From JAZBPO01 sp963691775 (GTDB taxonomy: Bacteria > Pseudomonadota > Gammaproteobacteria > Pseudomonadales > Azotimanducaceae), in NCBI GenBank assembly GCA_963691775.1, contig OY829369.1, positions 1,550,001 through 1,614,000 on the forward strand: a stretch of DNA of 64,000 bases, given 5' to 3'. The position numbers and the translations under genes were made by a program. Below are positions 53,368 through 60,354 of the stretch, one piece after another; within the stretch, counting starts at the first letter, position 1; the number at the start of each line of letters is the position of its first letter. The notes beneath the pieces are model-generated. The model worked only from the letters and a program-made list of their open reading frames with translations. It did no database searches and was not told the DNA's origin.

Positions 53368-54216
53368 GTGTTCGCACTCCTGCTCCTGATTGTCGTGCTT
53401 GCCATGGCGGGCGGCGTCTTCGTGGCGTTCCGCCACTTCGACAATCTGCCGAAGAAAAAGAAGAAGAAGTTCTTCACCAAGACCGTGAACAAGGTGTTCG
53501 TGTGGTTCGAGAACGTGGGCCTGATGGCGCGCACGCCCGCCTACGAGCGCGACTACCACGACACCTTCCCGGGCCTGGCGGAGCTGGAGGCAGGCCACAG
53601 CGACGTGAAGGCCGAGTGCCTCGAGATGCTCGGCATCAAGGAACAGCTCACCGACATGCGCGAGCTCGGCGCCGGCTATACCGCGGGCGGCATCCACAAG
53701 GCGCAGTGGAAGGTGTTCATGTTCGCGTCGGGCGGCCAGTTCGTGGAAGAGAACTGCGAGCGCGCCCCGAAGACCACCGCAATCCTGAAGGCGATCCCGA
53801 ACATGGATACGGCCTTCTTCTCCGTGCTCGACCCCAAGCAGTACATCACTCCGCACTGGGGCTACTACAAGGGCTATCTGCGCTATCACCTCGGCGTGGT
53901 GATTCCCCACGACAACGCGCACGGCGAGTGCTGGCTGCGCGTGCATGACGATCTCGCCGACAACGCCAAGCAGGACAAGGACCTGATCGAGCGCGGCGAG
54001 AAGTACCACTGGCACGAAGGCGAAGGGATCATCTTCGACGACAACTACCTGCACGACGCGGCGAACGAGTCGGACGAGGTGCGCGTGGTGCTGTGGCTCG
54101 ACATGCGCAGGCCCATGCCCTTCTACGCGAGCATCTTCAACAAACTCGTGCTGTGGTTCGTGGGGCGCGATGCGTCGGTGGAGAAGATCCGCCGCAAGGC
54201 CGCCGTCACCGCCTGA
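53368..54216 (+). CDS. lpxO: Lipid A 2-hydroxylase-like Fe(II)/2-oxoglutarate dioxygenase
   Basis: 282 residues. One N-terminal transmembrane helix (3-20) and a lysine cluster (KKKKKK) anchor an aspartyl/asparaginyl beta-hydroxylase fold. Metal ligands are visible in ITPHWGYYKGYLRYHLGV (H-x-G type) and FDDNYLHDAAN, matching LpxO, which hydroxylates secondary acyl chains of lipid A. The GTG start at 53368 gives the usual membrane start. The gene follows two LpxL homologues by 75 bases. The stop overlaps the next gene (TGATG). Confidence 0.9.
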   Translation: MFALLLLIVVLAMAGGVFVAFRHFDNLPKKKKKKFFTKTVNKVFVWFENVGLMARTPAYERDYHDTFPGLAELEAGHSDVKAECLEMLGIKEQLTDMRELGAGYTAGGIHKAQWKVFMFASGGQFVEENCERAPKTTAILKAIPNMDTAFFSVLDPKQYITPHWGYYKGYLRYHLGVVIPHDNAHGECWLRVHDDLADNAKQDKDLIERGEKYHWHEGEGIIFDDNYLHDAANESDEVRVVLWLDMRRPMPFYASIFNKLVLWFVGRDASVEKIRRKAAVTA

Positions 54217-54980
54217 TGGCGCACGCGCGCGCGGGCACCCTGCCGATCCTGGTCGCGCTCGCACTTGCGGTCGCACTTGCGGTCGCAATTGCGGCCGCAC
54301 TCGCGATCGCGCAGCCCGCCACCGCCTCGGAACCCCGCTGGGCCGAGGCGATCGGCGATCACTTCCGTACGCTGCCCCCGCCCGCCGCGGCGCCCGAGCG
54401 CTGGCTGCTCGCCCACGTGGATGTCGAGACCACCGGCCTTGCGCCGGGGTGGCACGAAATGATCGATGTTGGGGTCGTCATCACGGAACTGGACGGCACC
54501 GAACTGGACCGGCTGTTCCTGCGCATCATGCCTGCGCACCCGGAGCAGCTCGATCCCGGTGCTGCCGCCGTTAACGGATTTTCCGTGGCGCGCTGGCAGG
54601 CGCTCGGCTCGATCTCGGAGGCCGAAGCCGTGACCGCGCTGCGCGCCTTCCACGCGCGCGTGGCCGGCGACCGCGCAGTGCTGTTCACCGCCTACAACAG
54701 CTGGTTCGACATTGCCTTCGTGGACCACCTCTTTCGCGCACAGGACGCCACCTGGCGTGAGCTCTGGCACTACCACGTGCTCGACGTCCCCTCCATGGCC
54801 TGGGGGCTCGGCTACCGGGACCTCTTCGGCGGCAGCCTTGCCGACACGCTCGGCATTGCCGCCGAAACGCGGGACCCCCTTCAGCACACCGGCATCACGG
54901 GCGCGGCCGCAAACGTCGAGAAGTATCGCGCCCTGCTCGAACGGCTCGCCGCCGAGCCGGCAGCCCCCATCCACGAGTAA
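54216..54980 (+). CDS. Exported DEDDh exonuclease-like protein with an altered catalytic site
   Basis: 254 residues. A signal or anchor segment (8-33, ALALAVALAVAIAAALAIA, encoded by a 12-bp repeat) precedes a DnaQ/RNase T-like domain. Motif I is HVDVETTG (Asp69, Glu71), motif II is AYNSWFDIAFV (Asp165), and motif III has His224 but Gly229 where the family has Asp (H-x4-D). The missing Asp suggests reduced or no nuclease activity. Secretion of this domain is unusual. ATG overlaps the lpxO stop, so it is co-translated with it. Confidence 0.8.
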   Translation: MAHARAGTLPILVALALAVALAVAIAAALAIAQPATASEPRWAEAIGDHFRTLPPPAAAPERWLLAHVDVETTGLAPGWHEMIDVGVVITELDGTELDRLFLRIMPAHPEQLDPGAAAVNGFSVARWQALGSISEAEAVTALRAFHARVAGDRAVLFTAYNSWFDIAFVDHLFRAQDATWRELWHYHVLDVPSMAWGLGYRDLFGGSLADTLGIAAETRDPLQHTGITGAAANVEKYRALLERLAAEPAAPIHE

Positions 54981-54990
54981 GGGACGACGC

Positions 54991-55446
54991 ATGAAGCGCG
55001 TGATCGCAACCCTCCTGGCCTTCGCCATGGCCGCATCCACCCACGCGACTGCGGACGCGACTGCGAGCGCCGAAGCACAATTGCGCGCGCAGCTCGCAGC
55101 GTTTCTCGAGGGCGCCGCCGCGAACGACGCCGCCGTACACGACGCCTTCTGGGCCGAGGAACTCGTGTACACGAGCTCCAGCGGCACGCGCTTCGGCAAG
55201 GCCGAGCTCATGGCGGGCGTACACGCAAGCGGGCCGATCAACCCCGCAGACCTCGAAGCGACCTACGGCGCGCGAGACGTGAACGTGCGCCTCGTGGGCG
55301 AACTCGGCCTGCTCGACTTCACGCTCGTTGCATTCGAAGCCGGCGGCGCAGAGCAGCTGTACCTGAACAGCGGCACCTTCGTGTGGCGCAATGGCCGTTG
55401 GCAGGCCGTGAACTGGCAGGCGACGAAGGCAGCGGCTGCGGACTAG
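54991..55446 (+). CDS. Secreted DUF4440/SnoaL-like protein
   Basis: 151 residues. Signal peptide (1-20) and a small cone-fold NTF2-like domain of the DUF4440 type (AQLRAQLAAFLEGAAANDAAVHDAFWAEELVYTSSSGTRFGKAELMAGV...GTFVWRNGRWQAVNWQ). Such domains bind small ligands; function is unknown. It begins 10 bases after the exonuclease-like gene. It is the last ordinary gene before the cassette array. Confidence 0.87.
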   Translation: MKRVIATLLAFAMAASTHATADATASAEAQLRAQLAAFLEGAAANDAAVHDAFWAEELVYTSSSGTRFGKAELMAGVHASGPINPADLEATYGARDVNVRLVGELGLLDFTLVAFEAGGAEQLYLNSGTFVWRNGRWQAVNWQATKAAAAD

Positions 55447-55636
55447 GCGACCGCTGCATCGCGGCTGCCGAGTGCGCGGTGGCTGGCGCGCCGCGGTGTT
55501 GCGAAGAGCGCTCGGCCCCGTGTGAGACATTGTCCATTGACCGGCTCAATCAGAGCCGCGAGAGTCGCAGGCATGGATACGAGATATACAGACGCTGTTA
55601 AGCCCGCAGGCTTAACCGACGTTCGTTCAATAAACT
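55447..55636. other. Left flank of the cassette array, no integrase gene
   Basis: 190 bases between the DUF4440 gene and the first cassette. It contains TTGACC at 55537 without a matching -10 and a perfect inverted repeat at 55597. There is no room for an intI gene, and none is encoded on the left neighbours either. Confidence 0.6.
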
Positions 55637-55643
55637 GTTGAAC
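55597..55643. other. attI-like or decayed attachment site at the array boundary
   Basis: GTTAAGCC-CGCA-GGCTTAAC is a perfect 8-bp inverted repeat whose ends fit core (GTTRRRY) and inverse core (RYYYAAC) sequences. Twenty bases later, GTTGAAC at 55637-55643 is the core site where the first cassette begins. It may be attI or a truncated attC. Confidence 0.45.
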
Positions 55644-55655
55644 GGCAGAACCCCG

Positions 55656-55949
55656 ATGAAGGTTGCCGAACGAAGAACTGAGGATGCTGGGCCGGGCTTT
55701 GCCTACGTCTACGATCTCTTCGAGTTCGATGCAGGCGACGTGCGTTACGTCGCTCGGAGCTACGTCGAGGAGCCGAATGAGGCTCACTTCCTCCGCAAGG
55801 AGGTGAGCGGCGAAGCTCTGCTTATTGATGAGTCGGACACTCGAAGCGACCTGTTCGTGGAAGCCGTCCGGTACCTAAGGGGCAAGGGGAAGTCAGTTAT
55901 CCAGTACTTGTCCGAGGCCGAAGAAGGGTACGTCAGTGTCGCGCCGTAG
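55656..55949 (+). CDS. Cassette C1: small acidic protein, unknown family
   Basis: 97 residues (MKVAERRTEDAGPGFAYVYDLF..., ending EAEEGYVSVAP). No family recognised. The cassette spans 55638-56033. ATG 55656 is preferred over a TTG at the core site. A second copy of this gene lies at 56366 with a few amino acid changes (Asn/His, Val/Leu), and both are followed by an R cassette. The protein is mixed alpha/beta in appearance, soluble. Confidence 0.65.
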   Translation: MKVAERRTEDAGPGFAYVYDLFEFDAGDVRYVARSYVEEPNEAHFLRKEVSGEALLIDESDTRSDLFVEAVRYLRGKGKSVIQYLSEAEEGYVSVAP

Positions 55950-55970
55950 AGCTCCGAGCAACCGACTTCC

Positions 55971-56039
55971 GTCCAACAAGCGGCTCGACCGGACCCCCGG
56001 CCCTGCGGGCCGCGGCTCCGGTCAGCCTTGGCGTTGTAC
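55971..56039 (+). other. attC of cassette C1 (69 bp)
   Basis: Inverse core GTCCAAC, stem AACAAGCGGCTCGACCGG pairing with CCGGTCAGCCTTGGCGTT, inner GC palindrome GGCCC/GGGCC, core GTTGTAC. The inverse core complements the start of cassette C1 with one mismatch. Confidence 0.9.
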
Positions 56040-56347
56040 GTCGGAAAGACGACTGATCCAGGTGTAATCTCAACCGAGAAGGCGCTCTCACGGATGCAGG
56101 GCATGGCCACCAGATCAATCCAAGATTTCTTCGACGCGCACGACGTGGGCAATCCTTCGCTCAGCCGTGCTCCGTTTTCTCGCCGCCGTGCTGATCGCGC
56201 ATCTCTGGCGGCAGTCCGCAACGCGCCATCTCAGAACGTCTTCCAAGGCCGGAACCGCACGACGGACTCGGTCATGCGTGCAGCCATTACGACGTACAAC
56301 AAGCGCTTCGTTCGGACTGCGCTACGCGCAGCCGAACAAGCTAGGCG
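56034..56347 (+). repeat. R cassette copy 1 (314 bp)
   Basis: A complete integron cassette: it starts TTGTAC and ends in its own 60-bp attC (56294-56353, inverse core GTACAAC). Ten copies of exactly this length lie in the array. Subtype here: GATCGC and CCATCT blocks, ACTGCGC attC loop. Confidence 0.92.
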
Positions 56348-56351
56348 TTGA
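56094..56351 (+). CDS. R protein, copy 1: small basic protein of unknown family
   Basis: 85 residues from the conserved ATG (MQGMATRSIQDFFDAHD...), rich in Arg and Ser, ending TYNKRFVRTALRAAEQARR. The frame runs through the attC and stops at TGA formed by the next core site (cgTTGA). Upstream codons are open but vary strongly between copies and lack a conserved ATG, so the start MQGMA is preferred; TTG at the cassette start is an alternative. Across copies there are no indels, and my hand count of differences between copies 1-4 and copy 8 falls about 21/11/28 at codon positions 1/2/3, which favours translation in this frame. No motif is recognised; an antisense frame is also open. Confidence 0.55.
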   Translation: MQGMATRSIQDFFDAHDVGNPSLSRAPFSRRRADRASLAAVRNAPSQNVFQGRNRTTDSVMRAAITTYNKRFVRTALRAAEQARR

Positions 56352-56365
56352 ACGGCAGAACCCCG

Positions 56366-56659
56366 ATGAAGGTTGCCGAACGAAGAACTGAAGATGCTGG
56401 GCCGGGCTTTGCCTACGTCTACGATCTCTTCGAGTTCGATGCAGGCGACGTGCGTTACGTCGCTCGGAGCTACGTCGAGGAGCCGCACGAGGCTCACTTC
56501 CTCCGCAAGGAGCTGAGCGGCGAAGCTCTGCTTATTGATGAGTCGGACACTCGAAGCGACCTGTTCGTGGAAGCCGTCCGGTACCTAAGGGGCAAGGGGA
56601 AGTCAGTTATCCAGTACTTGTCCGAGGCCGAAGAGGGCTACGTCAGTGTCGCGCCGTAG
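56366..56659 (+). CDS. Cassette C2: second copy of the C1 protein
   Basis: 97 residues, nearly identical to the protein at 55656 (EEPHEAHFLRKELSGE here, EEPNEAHFLRKEVSGE there). Cassette 56348-56743. With the R copy after it, it forms a 710-bp unit that duplicates the preceding 710-bp unit exactly in length. Confidence 0.65.
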   Translation: MKVAERRTEDAGPGFAYVYDLFEFDAGDVRYVARSYVEEPHEAHFLRKELSGEALLIDESDTRSDLFVEAVRYLRGKGKSVIQYLSEAEEGYVSVAP

Positions 56660-56680
56660 AGCTCCGAGCAACCGACTTCC

Positions 56681-56749
56681 GTCCAACAAGCGGCTCGACC
56701 GGCCCCCCGGCCCTGCAGGCCGCGGCTCCGGTCAGCCTTGGCGTTGTAC
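56681..56749 (+). other. attC of cassette C2 (69 bp)
   Basis: Same as the C1 attC apart from a few loop changes (GGCCCTGCAGGCCGCGG). Inverse core GTCCAAC, core GTTGTAC. Confidence 0.9.
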
Positions 56750-57057
56750 GTCGGAAAGACGACTGATCCAGGTGTAGGCTCAACCATGAAGGCGCTCTCA
56801 CGGATGCAGGGCATGGCCACCAGACCGATCCAAGAAATCTTCGACGCGCACGACGCGGGCAATCCTTCGCTCAGCCGTGCTCCGTTTTCTCGCCGCCGTG
56901 CTGAGAGCGCATCTCTGGCGGCAGTCCGCAACGCGCCTCCTCAGAAGGTTTTCCAAGGCCGGAACCGCACGACGGACTCGGTCGTGCGCGCAGCCATCTC
57001 GACGTACAACAAGCGCTTCGTTCGGACTGCGCTACGCGCAGCCGAACAAGCTAAGCG
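56744..57057 (+). repeat. R cassette copy 2 (314 bp)
   Basis: attC 57004-57063. Subtype: GTGTAGGCT near the start, GAGAGC and CCTCCT blocks, ACTGCGC attC loop. Confidence 0.92.
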
Positions 57058-57082
57058 TTGGGCAGCACGGCGAGATGGCTAG
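56804..57082 (+). CDS. R protein, copy 2
   Basis: 92 residues. The next core reads TGG in this frame, so translation would continue into the isochorismatase cassette (tail WAARRDG) and stop at TAG 57080, overlapping that gene's ATG by a few bases. Residues 11-12 are Glu-Ile instead of Asp-Phe. This copy also has an in-frame ATG 18 bases earlier (56786). Confidence 0.5.
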   Translation: MQGMATRPIQEIFDAHDAGNPSLSRAPFSRRRAESASLAAVRNAPPQKVFQGRNRTTDSVVRAAISTYNKRFVRTALRAAEQAKRWAARRDG

Positions 57083-57608
57083 AGCGGCCGTGCTGGTGAT
57101 CGACGTGCAGGCCGGGCTCGTCCCGGGCGCCTACCGCGAATCCGAGGTTCTCGAAGCGATTAACACAACGGTCGAACACGTTCGTAGAAGTGGTGGGGTC
57201 GTAGTCTTCGTTCAGCACTGCCACTCCACGTATCGACCGCTCATGAAGGGCGACCCTGGCTGGGAGATCCACGAGGCAGTGGTGCCCTGCGCGAGTGACA
57301 TCTTCGTCGAGAAGCAGGCATCTGACTCGTTCTACGAAACGCCATTGGATGAGCTGTTGAAGGACGCGGGCGTCACCCACGTCTATGTAACTGGGCTCCA
57401 AACTGAGTACTGCGTAGATGCCACCTGCCGCTCAGCACTGAGCAAGGGATACTCGGTCACGCTCGTGAGCGATGCGCACACGACCGGCGACTCGCACCTG
57501 CCTGCCACTGAGGTGGTCAAACACCACAATGCGATACTCGGGAACCTCGCGCATCCGAGGCGCTCGATCGAGGTTGCTCCAAGCTCGTCGATTCAGGGGG
57601 TGCCTTAG
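57075..57608 (+). CDS. Cassette C3: isochorismatase-family cysteine hydrolase
   Basis: 177 residues with the complete catalytic set of the family: Asp10 (LVIDVQAG), Lys80 (FVEKQASDSF) and Cys113 (TEYCVDATCRSA, in the GLQTEYCV context). It probably hydrolyses a small amide or vinyl-ether such as a nicotinamide- or isochorismate-like compound. Cassette 57058-57693. The 3' end lies close to a TAG-ending stop before the attC. GCGAG upstream is a weak ribosome-binding site, and the R frame reads into the start. Confidence 0.92.
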   Translation: MARAAVLVIDVQAGLVPGAYRESEVLEAINTTVEHVRRSGGVVVFVQHCHSTYRPLMKGDPGWEIHEAVVPCASDIFVEKQASDSFYETPLDELLKDAGVTHVYVTGLQTEYCVDATCRSALSKGYSVTLVSDAHTTGDSHLPATEVVKHHNAILGNLAHPRRSIEVAPSSSIQGVP

Positions 57609-57612
57609 TGCT

Positions 57613-57699
57613 GCCCAACAAGCGGCTCGTGGCGTTCGCTGCGCTCACTCGGACGCGCCGGCCTGCGGCCGCCGCACCCGCACAGCCTTGGCGTTGTAC
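57613..57699 (+). other. attC of cassette C3 (87 bp)
   Basis: Inverse core GCCCAAC is the exact complement of the cassette start GTTGGGC. Stem AACAAGCGGCTCGTGGCG with a longer loop (GTTCGCTGCGCTCACTCGG) ending CACAGCCTTGGCGTTGTAC. Confidence 0.9.
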
Positions 57700-58007
57700 G
57701 TCGGAAAGACGACTGCTCCAGGTGTAGGCTCAACCATGAAGGCGCTCTCACGGATGCAGGGCATGGCCACCAGATCGATCCAAGATTTCTGCGACGCGCA
57801 CGACGCGGGCAATCCTTCGCTCAGCCGTGCTCCGTTTTCTCGCCGCCGTGCTGAGCGCGAATTTCTGGCAACAGTCCGCAACGCGCCTCCTCAGAAGGTT
57901 TTCCAAGGCCGGAACCGCACGACGGAATCGGTCGTGCGTGCAGCCATTACGACGTACAACAAGCGCTTCGTTCGGACGCCGCTTCGCGGCACCGAACAAG
58001 CTAAGCG
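57694..58007 (+). repeat. R cassette copy 3 (314 bp)
   Basis: attC 57954-58013. Subtype: GTGTAGGCT start, GAGCGCGAATTT block, CCTCCT block, GCCGCTTCGCGGC attC loop. Confidence 0.92.
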
Positions 58008-58011
58008 TTAG
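57754..58011 (+). CDS. R protein, copy 3
   Basis: 85 residues; stop TAG is made by the next core site (cgTTAG). Variant residues: Cys13 and AEREFLATVRN instead of AESASLAAVRN. Confidence 0.52.
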   Translation: MQGMATRSIQDFCDAHDAGNPSLSRAPFSRRRAEREFLATVRNAPPQKVFQGRNRTTESVVRAAITTYNKRFVRTPLRGTEQAKR

Positions 58012-58029
58012 CCGGCCGGAGAACCCGCT

Positions 58030-58458
58030 ATGCAGGTCCGGAGGGCAAGGGAAGAAGACCTGTCTGCGATCAGGGCTCTCTACCAGCAGCTGCACCCAGA
58101 GGACCCGCCGGTCGAAGCGACGAACTTCGATCGAATCCTCGACTCTGAACACTTCGTGCTACTGGTGCTGGAGGCCGGAAAGCGCGTCGTCTCGACTTGC
58201 TACCTGAACCTCGTCCCGAATCTCACGAGATCTGGAAGGCCCTACGCAGTGATCGAGAACGTGGTCACTGATCAGGCTCTTCGGGGACAGGGCTATGGCA
58301 GCGCGCTGCTTGGTCACGCGCTCAAGGAGGCATGGCGCGCCGGTTGCTACAAAGCGATGCTGATGACGGGTTCGAAGAGGCCTGAAACCCATCGCTTCTA
58401 CCAGAGGGCAGGATTCGACGGTGACGACAAGACCGGCTACGTCGCGCGGCCCGGCTAA
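58030..58458 (+). CDS. Cassette C4: GNAT-family N-acetyltransferase
   Basis: 142 residues of the Gcn5-related fold. Motif A is NVVTDQALRGQGYGSALLGHALKEAW (Q/R-x-x-G-x-G/A = RGQGYG), followed by HRFYQRAGF at the C-terminus. The substrate is unknown; GNAT genes are among the commonest cargo of cassette arrays. Cassette 58008-58515. The stop TAA lies inside the inverse core GGCTAAC of its attC. Confidence 0.93.
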   Translation: MQVRRAREEDLSAIRALYQQLHPEDPPVEATNFDRILDSEHFVLLVLEAGKRVVSTCYLNLVPNLTRSGRPYAVIENVVTDQALRGQGYGSALLGHALKEAWRAGCYKAMLMTGSKRPETHRFYQRAGFDGDDKTGYVARPG

Positions 58459-58521
58459 CAAGCGGCTCGACCGGACTCACGGCCCTGCGGGCCGCGGTTC
58501 CGGTCAGCCTTTGCGTTGTAC
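58453..58521 (+). other. attC of cassette C4 (69 bp)
   Basis: Inverse core GGCTAAC is the exact complement of the cassette start GTTAGCC. Stem AACAAGCGGCTCGACCGG, right arm CCGGTCAGCCTTTGCGTTGTAC. Confidence 0.9.
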
Positions 58522-58829
58522 GTCGGAAAGACGACTGATCCAGGTGTAATCTCAGATACGAGGGCGCTCTCACGGATGCAGGGCATGGCCACCAGATCGA
58601 TCCAAGATTTCTTCGACACGCACGATGCGGGCAATCCTTCGCTCAGCCGTGCTCCATTTTCTCGCCGCCGTGCTGAGAGCGCATCTCTGGCGGCAGTCCG
58701 CAACGCGCCATCTCTGAACGTCTTCCACGGCCGGAACCGCACGACAGACTCGTTCGTGCGCGCAGCCACCTCGACGTACAACAAGCGCTTCGTTCGGACG
58801 CCGCTGCGCGGCGCCGAACAAGCTAAGCG
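58516..58829 (+). repeat. R cassette copy 4 (314 bp)
   Basis: attC 58776-58835. Subtype: GATACG in place of ACCATG near the start, GAGAGC block with CCATCTCTGAAC, GCCGCTGCGCGGC attC loop. Confidence 0.92.
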
Positions 58830-58842
58830 TTGTGCGCCATGA
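58576..58842 (+). CDS. R protein, copy 4
   Basis: 88 residues; the frame passes the core as TGT and stops at TGA that overlaps the ATG of cassette C5 (CCATGA). Variants: DTHDAGNP, PSLNVFHGRN, and Phe instead of Val in TTDSFVRAA. Confidence 0.5.
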   Translation: MQGMATRSIQDFFDTHDAGNPSLSRAPFSRRRAESASLAAVRNAPSLNVFHGRNRTTDSFVRAATSTYNKRFVRTPLRGAEQAKRCAP

Positions 58843-59174
58843 GTAGCCACAAATTCGTGTGCTTCGACTGCAGGTACGCGACGAAGCGCAACCCCTTTGC
58901 CGAAGGCCCCGTTCGTTGTGGCACGTGTGGGAAAGACTGCGCCTATCTCGGCCATAAGATTCCTATCCCTCCGCGTCGGGACGGCAAGGCCTGGGATGCT
59001 CTTCGCCAGCAGCTACAAGCCGAGCGGCGTGCCGCTAGAGACTCCCGACAGATTGCTCGCGTCCATCGCCGACACGCGCTTGAGCGTGAGATCGAGAGGA
59101 TCGAACGGCGAGATTCGAATGCCGGCCGAGCGTCGCTACTCAGAAGACTTCGGCGCGAGCTGGGTAGAGTCTAG
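58839..59174 (+). CDS. Cassette C5: zinc-ribbon protein with basic helical tail
   Basis: 111 residues. Two CxxC pairs (FVCFDCRY and VRCGTCGK) form a zinc ribbon in the first 35 residues. The remainder is a strongly basic helix (RDSRQIARVHRRHALEREIERIERRDS), suggesting nucleic-acid or ribosome binding. Family not recognised beyond the zinc ribbon. Cassette 58830-59252; ATG shares bases with the stop of R copy 4. Confidence 0.75.
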   Translation: MSSHKFVCFDCRYATKRNPFAEGPVRCGTCGKDCAYLGHKIPIPPRRDGKAWDALRQQLQAERRAARDSRQIARVHRRHALEREIERIERRDSNAGRASLLRRLRRELGRV

Positions 59175-59198
59175 GGGCTACGGCATGGCACGAACGGC

Positions 59199-59258
59199 GC
59201 ACAACAAGCGGCTTGTTCGGATGGCGCTTCGCCCCACCGAACAGCCTTTGCGTTAGGC
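59199..59258 (+). other. attC of cassette C5 (60 bp)
   Basis: Inverse core GCACAAC is the exact complement of the start GTTGTGC. The body AACAAGCGGCTTGTTCGG ... CCGAACAGCCTTTGCGTTAGGC is close to the R-type attC in length and stem. This is the first cargo cassette not followed by an R copy. Confidence 0.9.
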
Positions 59259-59278
59259 ATCTCGGAGAGCTCAGAGCA

Positions 59279-59635
59279 ATGAGTATGGACCTGTGGGTGT
59301 ACGCGGCCTGCGCGATCAGCTTCCCTGACCAACTCCCGGAGCCGGAGATCTGGACCAACTACGGGGGTTCCGACTGGGCGTATGAGCAGCCGACTTGGCA
59401 GGTTGTCGTCGACGACGAATCCGAAGCGGGAATCCCGGACGAGGCTCTTGAGCTGCTCCCGGAGGCGACGGTTGCGGTCTCCCTCGGACTCGAGCCGATA
59501 GGAGCAGACGAGACTGCGTACGAGTTCCTCTACCGAGTAGCTGACGTGATCGCTTCTTCTTGTGGACGTGCGGTGGTCCAAGGGCCGCAAGGGTTGCGCT
59601 TAGTGCCCTCAAGTAGTGAAGCGCAAGATGCCTAA
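59279..59635 (+). CDS. Cassette C6: acidic protein, unknown family
   Basis: 118 residues (MSMDLWVYAACAISFPDQLPE... ending SSEAQDA), acidic and probably soluble. No family recognised. Cassette 59253-59710. GGAGAG lies about 11 bases before the ATG. The stop TAA lies in the inverse core GCCTAAC. Confidence 0.65.
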   Translation: MSMDLWVYAACAISFPDQLPEPEIWTNYGGSDWAYEQPTWQVVVDDESEAGIPDEALELLPEATVAVSLGLEPIGADETAYEFLYRVADVIASSCGRAVVQGPQGLRLVPSSSEAQDA

Positions 59636-59716
59636 CAAGCGGCTCGTGGCATTCGCTGCGCTCATTCGGACACGCCGCCCTGCGGGCGGCGCGCCCGCAC
59701 AGCCTTGGCGTTGTAC
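59630..59716 (+). other. attC of cassette C6 (87 bp)
   Basis: Inverse core GCCTAAC complements the start GTTAGGC exactly. Same family as the C3 and C10 attC sites (GCGGCTCGTGGC stem). Confidence 0.9.
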
Positions 59717-60024
59717 GTCGGAAAGACGACTGATCCAGGTGTAATCTCAACCGAGAAGGCGCTCTCACGGATGCAGGGCATGGCCACCAGATCGATCCAA
59801 GATTTCTTCGACGCGCACGACGCGGGCAATCCTTCGCTCAGCCGTGCTCCGTTTTCTCGCTGCCGTGCTGAGCGCGAATTTCTGGCAACAGTCCGCAACG
59901 CGCCTCCTCAGAAGGTTTTCCAAGGCCGGAACCGCACGACGGACTCGGTCGTGCGTGCAGCCACCTCGACGTACAACAAGCGCTTCGTTCGGACGCCGCT
60001 GCGCGGCACCGAACAAGCTAGGCG
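59711..60024 (+). repeat. R cassette copy 5 (314 bp)
   Basis: attC 59971-60030. Subtype: GAGCGCGAATTT block as in copy 3, with GTGTAATCT start. Directly followed by copy 6. Confidence 0.92.
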
Positions 60025-60058
60025 TTGTACGTCGGAAAGACGACTGATCCAGGTGTAA
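59771..60058 (+). CDS. R protein, copy 5
   Basis: 95 residues. Because the next cassette is another R (core GTTGTAC), the frame reads on for ten residues (CTSERRLIQV) to the TAA in GTGTAATCT of copy 6. Variants: SRCRAEREF. Confidence 0.5.
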   Translation: MQGMATRSIQDFFDAHDAGNPSLSRAPFSRCRAEREFLATVRNAPPQKVFQGRNRTTDSVVRAATSTYNKRFVRTPLRGTEQARRCTSERRLIQV

Positions 60059-60338
60059 TCTCAACCATGAAGGCGCTCTCACGGATGCAGGGCATGGCCA
60101 CCAGATCGATCCAAGATTTCTTCGACGCGCACGACGCGGGCAATCCTTCGCTCAGCCGTGCTCCGTTTTTTCGCCGCCGTGCTGATCGCGCATCTTCAGC
60201 CGCGGTCCGCAACGCGCCTCCTCAGAAGGTTTTCCAAGGCCGGAACCGCACGACGGACTCGGTCGTGCGTGCAGCCACTACGACGTACAACAAGCGCTTC
60301 GTTCGGACTGCGCTACGCGCAGCCGAACAAGCTAAGCG
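60025..60338 (+). repeat. R cassette copy 6 (314 bp)
   Basis: attC 60285-60344. Subtype: GATCGCGCATCTTCAGCC block, ACTGCGC attC loop. In tandem with copy 5. Confidence 0.92.
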
Positions 60339-60354
60339 TTGGACATCACGATGA
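60085..60354 (+). CDS. R protein, copy 6
   Basis: 89 residues; the core reads TGG and the stop TGA overlaps the ATG of the lipoprotein cassette (acgATGA). Variants: RAPFFRRRADRASSAAVRN. Confidence 0.5.
   Translation: MQGMATRSIQDFFDAHDAGNPSLSRAPFFRRRADRASSAAVRNAPPQKVFQGRNRTTDSVVRAATTTYNKRFVRTALRAAEQAKRWTSR

Noticed and set aside
56034..56071. Outward promoter in the R cassette start (TGTAAT as -10)
   Set aside because: TGTAAT is present in most copies but the position 17 bases upstream (GTCGGA) does not resemble a -35, and copies 2, 3 and 8 lose the -10. A promoter assay would be needed.
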